From: Lachnospiraceae bacterium UBA3287
Lineage (GTDB): Bacteria; Bacillota; Clostridia; Lachnospirales; Lachnospiraceae
NCBI GenBank assembly: GCA_002362155.1
Contig: DETN01000007.1
Span: forward strand, 1 to 6,613
Direction of reading: 5' to 3'
DNA: 6,613 nucleotides
A program made the position numbers and the translations under genes. Positions 1-5,199 of this stretch are shown here, in pieces; position 1 is the first letter of the stretch; every line of letters begins with the position of its first letter. The notes below the pieces were generated by a model. It saw nothing but the letters and a program-made list of their open reading frames with translations. It did no database searches and was not told the origin of the DNA.

Positions 1-1042
1 TGTCCACGCGGACGAAGAACTGTCTGCTCTCCGCCATGGGATCCGCCAGGGTCTTGACCTCGTCGGTCCACATGACAGGAATGTTCCTGCCGATGTTGCG
101 GGCACAGTCCATGACGTCCGCCACCACCGCGCTGGCGGTGGGAAACTTGCCGGCTCCTCGGCCGTAGAACATGAGATTGTCCACCATGTTGCCGTGGATG
201 AAGACGGCGTTGAAGACGCCCGATACATTATGAAGGGGATGCTCTTCGGGGACCAGGAAGGGAGCCGTTCTGACATAGAGGGATCCGTCGTCGTCCAGCC
301 GGCTCATGCCCAGGAGCCTGACGGCCATGTTCATGGAACGGGCGTACTTCATATCCTCTGTGGTGATCTTACTGATGCCCTCGCAGGGGATGTCCTCGTA
401 GCGGACGGTCTTACCGGCCACCAGAGAGGAAAGGATGGCGATCTTGCGGCAGGCATCGTGGCCTTCCACGTCGGCCTCGGGATTGCGCTCGGCATAGCCC
501 TTTTCCTGGGCGATCTTCAGGACTTCGTCGAAGTCCATGCCCTCGTCCTCCATACGGGTCATGATATAGTTGGTGGTGCCGTTCAGGATGCCCAGAATGG
601 AGGTGATCTTTTCCTGGGTCAGAGCGGACAGCAGGGGACGGATCACGGGGATGCCGCCGCCTACGCTGGCTTCGAACAGATAGGAGCAGTTATGCTCTGC
701 AGCGATCCTGATCAGCTCGGGACCGAAGGCTGCCACCAGCTCCTTGTTGGAGGTACAGACGCTCTTTCCCCTTTCCAGGGCGCTCTTTGAGAAGGTATGG
801 GCCGGTTCCTTGCCGCCCATGGTCTCGCAGACGATGCTGACTTCGGGATCCTCCAGGATCACGTTCATGTCATGAACGACCCTGTCCGCATAGGGAGAGC
901 CGGGAAAATCACGGATATCCAGGATATATTTTACATGGACGCCCTCGGGGAATCTGGCCCGGATGGCATCCTGGTTTTTATCGATCAGCTCGACGACGCC
1001 GCTGCCGACTGTGCCGAATCCAAGTACTGCGATCTGTATCAT
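1..1042 (-). CDS. hom: Homoserine dehydrogenase, C-terminus cut by the window edge
   Basis: NAD(P)-dependent reduction of aspartate 4-semialdehyde to homoserine, the entry step of the threonine and methionine branch in the cytoplasm. The visible 347 residues start MIQIAVLGFGTVGSGVV, with a Rossmann dinucleotide loop GFGTVG at residues 8-13. The conserved lysine of TSNKELV is K100. The substrate-domain signature GILNGTTNYI is at 151-160, followed by GYAERNPEADVEGHDACRK at 182-200, where D196 and K200 match the catalytic Asp/Lys pair known from yeast homoserine dehydrogenase. The last visible residues (ESRQFFVRVD) look like the first strand of the C-terminal ACT domain found in Gram-positive enzymes, so the missing part is probably that regulatory domain (about 60-90 residues; inference). 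The start is supported by AAAGGAAG eight bases upstream. It lies 36 bp behind the ACT-domain gene and is probably co-transcribed with it. Identification is very secure. Confidence 0.97.
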   Translation of the reverse strand, partial: MIQIAVLGFGTVGSGVVELIDKNQDAIRARFPEGVHVKYILDIRDFPGSPYADRVVHDMNVILEDPEVSIVCETMGGKEPAHTFSKSALERGKSVCTSNKELVAAFGPELIRIAAEHNCSYLFEASVGGGIPVIRPLLSALTQEKITSILGILNGTTNYIMTRMEDEGMDFDEVLKIAQEKGYAERNPEADVEGHDACRKIAILSSLVAGKTVRYEDIPCEGISKITTEDMKYARSMNMAVRLLGMSRLDDDGSLYVRTAPFLVPEEHPLHNVSGVFNAVFIHGNMVDNLMFYGRGAGKFPTASAVVADVMDCARNIGRNIPVMWTDEVKTLADPMAESRQFFVRVD

Positions 1043-1078
1043 GGTATTGCTTCCTTTCTGTTCTCAGGTCCCATACCC

Positions 1079-1525
1079 TCAGGCACGTCCTGTAATTCTT
1101 ACCTGTTTTACCCCGTCCGTTTCGCCCAGGCGGGCGATGATCGTTTCCACCCGTTCCGTGGCGGGTGAGATCTGAATACTGACGGTGATGCCTGCCACCC
1201 CGTTCAGAGGAATACTCTGATGGATGGTCAGGATGTTGGCCCTGCAGACGGCGAAGACCCGGAGCACCTCCGAAAGGAGGCCGGTCTCGTCGTTGATCTC
1301 GATAAAGAGGGTCACCGTGGTCCCTGCCAGGCTGTCATGGAACTCTTCGATATCGTCCTTGAATTTATAATAGGAGCTCCTGCTGATCCCCACCTGATCC
1401 ACTGCCTCGTTGACCGTTCTGGCCCTGCCCGAAGCAAGGATCTTATTTACTTCCACCACCTTCCGGAGGATCTCGGGGACCGCTTTCTTCCGGACGATGT
1501 ATAATTCACTGGAATTGTCTGCCAT
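1079..1525 (-). CDS. ACT domain-containing protein (PheB/UPF0735 type)
   Basis: A 148-residue protein of the small ACT family that often precedes hom in Firmicutes (UPF0735; called PheB in some genomes). Residues about 16-56 are helical and contain a helix-turn-helix-like stretch (TVNEAVDQVGISRSSYYKFKD). Residues about 71-145 form one ACT domain, with the typical ligand-loop glycine in NDETGLLSEVL (G82) and a closing strand GVKQVRITGRA. ACT domains bind amino acids. A role as an amino-acid-responsive regulator of the hom operon, or an accessory effector of the enzyme, is inference; older claims of chorismate mutase activity for this family are not supported by anything visible. The frame is open upstream to 1705, but I chose ATG 1525 because GGAG lies eight bases before it and family proteins start near MADNSSELYIVRKKAVPEIL-like sequence. 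Hom follows after 36 bp. Confidence 0.9.
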   Translation of the reverse strand: MADNSSELYIVRKKAVPEILRKVVEVNKILASGRARTVNEAVDQVGISRSSYYKFKDDIEEFHDSLAGTTVTLFIEINDETGLLSEVLRVFAVCRANILTIHQSIPLNGVAGITVSIQISPATERVETIIARLGETDGVKQVRITGRA

Positions 1526-1717
1526 AGTACTGTCTCCACCTTGCGGACATTTGTGCGCTGACGAAAGATATATTATCACCGCAGGGGGGCTATTGCAAGG
1601 TTTTTCTGTTATAAAGGATATGTGCATACGCATATATATACACCTGGCAGAGGCAGGCTCAAAGCACCTGACGGTCATTATATACGCACCCGTCCCAAAA
1701 AGCACCCCAAAATCAAT
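1526..1717 (-). promoter_or_regulatory. Upstream region of the ACT-hom operon
   Basis: About 190 bp with no credible gene. Two possible minus-strand promoters are visible. The proximal one pairs TTGCAA (1598-1593) with TAATAT (1575-1570) at a 17-bp spacer, giving a leader of about 40 nt. The distal one has a perfect TATAAT (1682-1677) but no good -35, and would give a leader of about 150 nt. That leader holds two direct copies of CAGGTG (1670-1665 and 1646-1641) and an RNA hairpin of eight pairs, two of them G-U (1643-1636 with 1629-1622). I see no T-box signature or known riboswitch. The region is probably regulatory, but which promoter is used cannot be told from sequence. Confidence 0.45.
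1570..1598 (-). promoter_or_regulatory. Candidate proximal promoter for the ACT-hom operon
   Basis: The -35 is TTGCAA (1598-1593) and the -10 is TAATAT (1575-1570), 17 bp apart; each matches four of six consensus bases. An overlapping GATAAT (1577-1572) matches five of six but only with a 15-bp spacer. The position suits the ACT gene start at 1525. The call is moderate to weak because AT-rich stretches give such matches by chance. Confidence 0.35.
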
Positions 1718-1756
1718 AAAAAAGGAAGGACTGTAAATATCTTACAGATTCCTTCC
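1718..1756 (-). terminator. Rho-independent terminator of the TrpR-like gene
   Basis: Read on the minus strand, GGAAGGA (1756-1750), a two-base bulge, then CTGTAA (1747-1742) pair with TTACAG (1736-1731) and TCCTTCC (1730-1724) around a five-base loop. That is a 13-pair stem with one bulge, followed directly by six T residues (1723-1718) and more T-rich sequence. It lies 30 bp after the stop of the TrpR-like gene, so that gene is probably monocistronic and separate from the ACT-hom operon. Confidence 0.85.
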
Positions 1757-1786
1757 TGCAAAACCGTCTTCCAGGTCCGGTAAGAC

Positions 1787-2107
1787 TCACTCCTCCGGAT
1801 TATTTGCGATAATGTCCTGCATGGATTTCATACGGCCGAAGACCAGGCTGTAGCCGTCGTCCCCGTAGTTAAGAGACCGGTTGACCCTGCTGATGGTAGC
1901 GGTGGAAGCCCCGGTCTTTTCTGCGATCTTCAGATAGGTATCGCGGTTCCTGAGCATGGTAGCCACCTCGAACCTCTGGGAAATGGACAGAAGCTCATTG
2001 ACCGTGCAAAGGTCCTCAAAAAAGGAAAAGCATTCCTCCTCGGTCTCCAGTGTAAGTACAGCCTCAAATAGATGTCTGACCGCGTCGGTTCTGATTTTCT
2101 TGTTCAT
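1787..2107 (-). CDS. TrpR/YerC-family DNA-binding protein
   Basis: A 106-residue all-helical protein of the TrpR superfamily, closest in style to YerC/YecD of Firmicutes. The N-terminal helices (about 6-55) include FFEDLCTVNELLSISQRFEVATML, which corresponds to the TrpR core. Residues about 57-80 (TYLKIAEKTGASTATISRVNRSL) are the helix-turn-helix, with GASTATISR as recognition helix. E. coli TrpR is a dimeric, tryptophan-dependent repressor; the ligand and targets of YerC-type proteins are not settled, so tryptophan sensing should not be assumed. Two ATGs are possible, 2113 and 2107. The strong GAGGGGAG at 2123-2116 is only two bases from the first but eight from the second, so MNKKIRTDAV (2107) is preferred. 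It is probably a single-gene unit with its own promoter and terminator, divergent from the cold-shock gene. Confidence 0.92.
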   Translation of the reverse strand: MNKKIRTDAVRHLFEAVLTLETEEECFSFFEDLCTVNELLSISQRFEVATMLRNRDTYLKIAEKTGASTATISRVNRSLNYGDDGYSLVFGRMKSMQDIIANNPEE

Positions 2108-2145
2108 GCGCATATCTCCCCTCTGATGTATTAATGATTTATCGC

Positions 2146-2158
2146 ATTACCATGTAAT
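2146..2158. promoter_or_regulatory. Palindrome ATTAC-cat-GTAAT, possible operator
   Basis: A perfect inverted repeat with 5-bp arms and a 3-bp centre, lying between the TrpR-like gene and its candidate -10 box. If the promoter at 2159-2187 is right, the transcription start falls near the centre of the palindrome, an arrangement suited to repression or autoregulation. This is positional inference only: the motif is short, and no second copy was noticed upstream of the other genes in the window. Confidence 0.3.
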
Positions 2159-2187
2159 AGTTTAACACTGTGAAGTCTTAAGCGCAA
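2159..2187 (-). promoter_or_regulatory. Candidate promoter of the TrpR-like gene
   Basis: The -35 is TTGCGC (2187-2182) and the -10 is TAAACT (2164-2159) with a 17-bp spacer. The match is three and four of six consensus bases. It is the best arrangement I could find between the two divergent genes on this strand, about 50 bp before the start codon. Other AT-rich hexamers nearby (for example GATAAA further downstream) are alternatives. Confidence 0.33.
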
Positions 2188-2378
2188 GGAATAATGTTAA
2201 ATGACAACAATACTGCCTGCGCTGTCGTTATGTTTGAATTCTGTTTACTTTCCGACATAAATCAAGCTTACATGTGTTTTTGCTTTACTTTCAAATCGGT
2301 ATATGTTACTTTAGTGATGTTGTGTTTGTCATTTTGTCACACAACAGGTGCAATATATGTGTTATGGAGGTAGTAACT
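2188..2378 (+). promoter_or_regulatory. AT-rich upstream region and probable leader of the cold-shock gene
   Basis: This divergent intergenic stretch is much richer in A and T than its surroundings and holds no convincing gene; the open frame from 2274 that joins the cold-shock gene has no ribosome site. I could not settle on a promoter. Weak candidates include TTGAAT (2234-2239) with CATAAA (2256-2261) at a 16-bp spacer, and a TATATG at 2300-2305. A start at either would give a leader of about 70-110 nt. Long structured leaders are common for csp genes in other bacteria; that this is one is inference. Confidence 0.35.
2318..2346 (+). promoter_or_regulatory. Stem-loop upstream of the cold-shock gene
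   Basis: TGTTGTGT (2318-2325) pairs perfectly with ACACAACA (2339-2346), an 8-bp stem with a 13-base loop that itself holds the repeat TTTGTCA/TTTGTCA in part. It ends 19 bases before the GGAGG at 2366-2370. If transcribed, it would be an mRNA leader structure able to affect translation or stability; as DNA it could equally be an operator. Function is unproven. Confidence 0.35.
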
Positions 2379-2579
2379 ATGAACAAGGGCAAAGTCAAGT
2401 GGTTCAACAACCAGAAGGGCTACGGTTTCATTTCCGATGAGAACGGCGGCGATGTATTCGTACATTACAGCGGCCTGAACATGGAAGGCTTCAAGACCCT
2501 CGACGAAGGTCAGGAAGTGGAATACGAAGTCATCGACGGTCAGAAGGGACCTCAGGCAGTCAACGTGACAAAGATCTGA
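2379..2579 (+). CDS. Cold-shock domain protein (CspA family)
   Basis: A complete 66-residue single-domain cold-shock protein, the usual length for CspA/CspB types. It is an OB-fold binder of single-stranded RNA and DNA that acts as an RNA chaperone in the cytoplasm. Both nucleic-acid motifs are intact: RNP1 KGYGFI at residues 13-18 and RNP2 VFVHY at 26-30, with aromatic W8, F9, F17, F27 and H29. The start at 2379 is fixed by GGAGG at 2366-2370, eight bases away, and by the family-typical MNKGKVKWFN. It is the only plus-strand gene here, stands alone with a terminator 51 bp past its stop, and converges on hisA. Which csp paralogue it is, and whether it is cold-induced, cannot be told. Confidence 0.97.
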   Translation: MNKGKVKWFNNQKGYGFISDENGGDVFVHYSGLNMEGFKTLDEGQEVEYEVIDGQKGPQAVNVTKI

Positions 2580-2630
2580 GAAAGCTGAAATCACAGACTG
2601 CAGACAGCCTGACAGATTTAAGAAGGATCT

Positions 2631-2665
2631 AAAAAAGCATCGGCAAAAAAGGCCGATGCTTTTTT
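2631..2665. terminator. Bidirectional Rho-independent terminator
   Basis: AGCATCGGC (2636-2644) pairs perfectly with GCCGATGCT (2652-2660) around a seven-base loop, with an A tract before (2631-2635) and a T tract after (2661-2665) that extend the stem. Because the flanks are complementary, the hairpin has a U tract in both directions. It closes the plus-strand cold-shock gene and, 9 bp past the hisA stop, the minus-strand dap-hisA operon. Confidence 0.92.
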
Positions 2666-2674
2666 CATGCTCTT

Positions 2675-3496
2675 TTACTGTTTTGCCGGGTTGGGGCTTC
2701 TCAGGCAGGCCTCTGTCAGATCGTCCAGGGAAAGGCTTCCTCCGAACAGGTCCAGGGCGCTTCCCACGGTCACGTCCAGATATCCGTCCGAGGCAGAGCG
2801 GATCTGGTCCAGGTCCTTCAGGTCATGGACGCCGCCCGCATAGGTCACAGGAAAGCCGGATCTCTTCTGCCACTCTCCCAGGACAGAGATGAGAGGCGCT
2901 TCCACGCCGCCCCGCTTTCCTTCCACGTCCGCCGCGTGGATCAGGAACTCGCTGCAGGATACGGAAAGGCGGTCCAGGTTTTTGGGACTGATGACAAAGT
3001 CCGTAAAGGCCTGCCAGCGGTCCGTGACCACCCGGTAGAGACCGTCAGGGCACCTTCTGCAGGACAGGTCCAGGACCAGGTGATCTTTCCCTGCGGCCCT
3101 GACCATCCGGTCCAGGTTCTTATCATCGATCCGCCCCTCCCGGAATACATAGGAGGTCACGATCACGTGGGAAGCGCCGGCTCTAAGCCAGCCCTCCGCC
3201 GTCTCCGGCCTTATGCCGCCTCCCACCTGCATGCCGCCGGGATAGGCCTCAAGGGCTCCCAGGGCCTGGCGCACGTCCGCCTCGTAGTTTTCTCTGTCGT
3301 CCGTCCGGTTCAGCAGGATGATATGGCCCCCGGGCAGATTCTTTTCCTTATAAAGGGAAGCATAAAAGGAAGCGTCCTTTCCCGCCACGAAGTTTTCCCG
3401 GGGCATAGAAATGACAGCACTCTGATCACTCAGAGTGCTGCCAACGATCTGCTTGACACTTCCGTTATGAATATCAATACAGGGTCTTATTCTCAT
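2675..3496 (-). CDS. hisA: Eukaryotic-type HisA (ProFAR isomerase, HIS6-like)
   Basis: Isomerises ProFAR to PRFAR, the fourth step of histidine synthesis, in the cytoplasm; a (beta/alpha)8 barrel. The 273-residue protein follows the yeast His6 and plant pattern rather than ordinary bacterial HisA: CIDIHNGSVKQIVG (6-19), NFVAGKDASFYASLYKEKN (35-53), LDLSCRRCPDG (142-152), RWQAFTDFVI (160-169), FLIHAADVEGKRGG (184-197) and DVTVGSALDLFGG (241-253). The likely catalytic aspartates are D8 and D143; phosphate loops are VGGGI (91-95) and the GSALD turn. Its SD TGAGGA overlaps the dapB stop codon and lies six bases before ATG 3496, so it is probably translationally coupled to dapB and the last gene of the operon. 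No other his gene is in view. A perfect 11-bp hairpin lies in codons 19-28. The enzyme call is secure from remembered family motifs; the eukaryotic-type assignment would be settled by phylogeny. Confidence 0.93.
   Translation of the reverse strand: MRIRPCIDIHNGSVKQIVGSTLSDQSAVISMPRENFVAGKDASFYASLYKEKNLPGGHIILLNRTDDRENYEADVRQALGALEAYPGGMQVGGGIRPETAEGWLRAGASHVIVTSYVFREGRIDDKNLDRMVRAAGKDHLVLDLSCRRCPDGLYRVVTDRWQAFTDFVISPKNLDRLSVSCSEFLIHAADVEGKRGGVEAPLISVLGEWQKRSGFPVTYAGGVHDLKDLDQIRSASDGYLDVTVGSALDLFGGSLSLDDLTEACLRSPNPAKQ
3415..3440. repeat. Perfect 11-bp inverted repeat inside hisA
   Basis: CAGCACTCTGA (3415-3425) and TCAGAGTGCTG (3430-3440) are exact reverse complements around a four-base loop. 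The hairpin lies 56 bases into the hisA message, covering codons 19-28 in a region that is variable between HisA homologues. There is no U tract next to it on the hisA strand, so it does not look like a terminator. Confidence 0.85.
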
Positions 3497-3505
3497 ATTT
3501 CGTCC

Positions 3506-4270
3506 TCAGGCGTCCAGTCCCAGAACGTCGCCCATGGAGTACATGCCTGCCTCTTTGCCGGCCAGGAAGACGGCGGCTTCCGCCGCGCCCTTGGCAAAGA
3601 CAGCCCTGCTGTAGGCTCTGTGGGAGAAGGTGATGACCTCGTCCTCGCCCGCAAAGATCACGTCGTGGTCGCCCACGATGGTGCCGCCGCGGACTGCGGA
3701 AATACCGATCTCCTTAACGGGACGCTGCATGCGTCTGTCAGACCGGTCATAGACATAGTCATACTCGTTATTCAGAGCGCTGTTGGCCGCATCCGCCAGG
3801 GCAAGAGCCGTGCCGGAAGGGGAATCCAGCTTCATGCGGTGATGCTTTTCCACCACCTCGATATCAAAGCCTGCCGCTGCCAGAGGGCCAGCCGCCTGCT
3901 TTAAGAGAGCCAGGAGCATGTTTACGCCCAGGGACATGTTGGCGGACTTCAGGACCGCTACTTTTTCTGCTGTCTTATGCATATGGGCGGTCTGGTCTTC
4001 GGAAAGGCCTGTGGTGCACAGGACCACAGGAAGTCCCTTTTCGGCGCAGTAGTCCAGAAGACCGTCCACGGCCGCGGCTGTGGAGAAGTCGATGACCACG
4101 TCAGCTTCTTCTTTGACTTCGGGGAGGCTCTCATAAACGGGATAGCCGCCGAAGGGCTTGCCGAAGGCGTCCACGCCGGCCACAATTTCGATCCTGTCGT
4201 CCTTTTCCGCAATGCCGGACACCATGTGTCCCATTCTACCGTTGCATCCGTGTAAAATTACTTTTGCCAT
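3506..4270 (-). CDS. dapB: 4-hydroxy-tetrahydrodipicolinate reductase
   Basis: Second dedicated enzyme of the diaminopimelate/lysine pathway; it reduces the DapA product to tetrahydrodipicolinate with NAD(P)H in the cytoplasm. The 254-residue protein has the dinucleotide-binding loop HGCNGRMG at 7-14, the DFSTAAAV stretch at 61-68 and CTTGLSEDQ at 85-93. The catalytic signature is EKHHRMKLDSPSGTA at 141-155, with H143/H144 and K147, and SGT for substrate carboxylate binding. GDHDVIFAGEDE (200-211) and FAKGA (225-229) complete the pattern. Nothing is missing and length is normal to slightly short. The start at 4270 has AAGGAA six bases upstream, and only 13 bp separate it from the dapA stop. 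Its own stop codon forms part of the hisA ribosome site. Confidence 0.98.
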   Translation of the reverse strand: MAKVILHGCNGRMGHMVSGIAEKDDRIEIVAGVDAFGKPFGGYPVYESLPEVKEEADVVIDFSTAAAVDGLLDYCAEKGLPVVLCTTGLSEDQTAHMHKTAEKVAVLKSANMSLGVNMLLALLKQAAGPLAAAGFDIEVVEKHHRMKLDSPSGTALALADAANSALNNEYDYVYDRSDRRMQRPVKEIGISAVRGGTIVGDHDVIFAGEDEVITFSHRAYSRAVFAKGAAEAAVFLAGKEAGMYSMGDVLGLDA

Positions 4271-4283
4271 CTTTTATTCCTTA

Positions 4284-5168
4284 TCAGAGAATACCAAAAT
4301 CTTCCATTGCCTTCTTCAGAGCTGCCGCATGCTCGGGCTCCATTTCCGTCAGAGGCATGCGCAGAGAGCCTGCCTGCACGCCCATCAGGCTGACTGCCTT
4401 CTTGACAGGGATGGGATTGACCTCGGAGAAGAGGTTCCTGCACAGGGCAAAGGTATCTCTCTGCAGCTTTGCGGCGCCGGCCACATCGCCTTCGAAGAAC
4501 TTGTAGCACATATCGTGCATGGCCCTCGGAGCCACGTTGGCTACGACGGAGATCACGCCCAGGCCGCCCATGGAAAGAAGGGGCACCACCTGATCGTCAT
4601 TGCCGGAGTAGAGCTCGATATTGCCGTCTGTCAGAGCCATGAGCTTGACGATCTGGCTGATATCGCCGCTGGCTTCCTTGATGCCGACGATGGAAGGGAT
4701 ATCCTTTACAAGCTTTGCGGCCGTCTCGGGCTGGATATTGCAGCCGGTACGGCTGGGCACGTTGTACATGATGATGGGCGTTTTGACCGCATCCGCGATG
4801 GCCTTATAGTGGGCGTAGAGGCCCTTCTGGGTGGCCTTGTTGTAGTAGGGAGACACCACCAGGAGTCCGTCTGCACCGGCTTCGCCGATGGCTGTGGACA
4901 GCTCGATGGCTGTCTGGGTAGAGTTGGAGCCAGTACCGGCGATCACGGGGACCCGGCCCTTGACATACTCGATGCACCATTTGCAGGCTTCCACATGCTC
5001 TGCTTCCGTCAGAGTGGCGGATTCGCCTGTGGTGCCGCAGACGATGATGGCGTCTGTGCCATGATCGATCTGGAAATCGACGAAGTCCGCAAAGACATCA
5101 TAGTTGATGGAAAGATCTTCCTTGAAGGGAGTGATGATGGCTACTCCGGATCCTTTGAATACTGACAT
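4284..5168 (-). CDS. dapA: 4-hydroxy-tetrahydrodipicolinate synthase
   Basis: Condenses pyruvate with aspartate 4-semialdehyde, the committed step to diaminopimelate and lysine. The 294-residue TIM barrel has every key residue by comparison with E. coli DapA: T46 and T47 in GTTGES (45-50), Y109 in SPYYN (106-110), Y135 in MYNVPSRTG (134-142) with R140 for the carboxylate, and the Schiff-base lysine K164 in GIKEASGD (162-169). At the E. coli lysine-inhibition site, H53 corresponds to E55 and E84 to T86 here, while H56 (H58), N80 (N82) and Y106 (Y108) are kept. This suggests weak or no lysine feedback (inference). The frame is open to 5237, but ATG 5168 is chosen because GGAGG lies five bases upstream and family members start MSVFKGSG-like. 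It is 31 bp behind the CobO-like gene and 13 bp before dapB. Confidence 0.98.
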   Translation of the reverse strand: MSVFKGSGVAIITPFKEDLSINYDVFADFVDFQIDHGTDAIIVCGTTGESATLTEAEHVEACKWCIEYVKGRVPVIAGTGSNSTQTAIELSTAIGEAGADGLLVVSPYYNKATQKGLYAHYKAIADAVKTPIIMYNVPSRTGCNIQPETAAKLVKDIPSIVGIKEASGDISQIVKLMALTDGNIELYSGNDDQVVPLLSMGGLGVISVVANVAPRAMHDMCYKFFEGDVAGAAKLQRDTFALCRNLFSEVNPIPVKKAVSLMGVQAGSLRMPLTEMEPEHAAALKKAMEDFGIL

Positions 5169-5199
5169 TTTTTCCTCCATATAAAAATGTATCTGTGAA

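Noticed and set aside
194..1168. Plus-strand open frames opposite hom
   Set aside because: The minus strand encodes a continuous homoserine dehydrogenase; the plus frames have no family likeness.
1526..1705. Upstream extension of the ACT protein by 60 residues
   Set aside because: The added residues are unlike the family, cross the likely promoter, and the ribosome site supports the start at 1525.
1526..1717. T-box leader ahead of the ACT-hom operon
   Set aside because: No T-box core sequence or following terminator hairpin was found in this stretch.
2825..3904. Long plus-strand open frame of 359 codons across hisA and dapB
   Set aside because: It is antisense to two well-identified genes, resembles no family, and has no fitting ribosome site. 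It is a shadow of codon bias in the real genes.
4008..4030. 8-bp inverted repeat with 7-base loop in dapB
   Set aside because: Repeats of this length are expected by chance once or twice in a window this size, and it lies in conserved coding sequence for LCTTGL-type residues.
4158..5165. Plus-strand open frame of 335 codons opposite dapA and dapB
   Set aside because: Composition-driven shadow of dapA, whose motifs and length are complete on the other strand.
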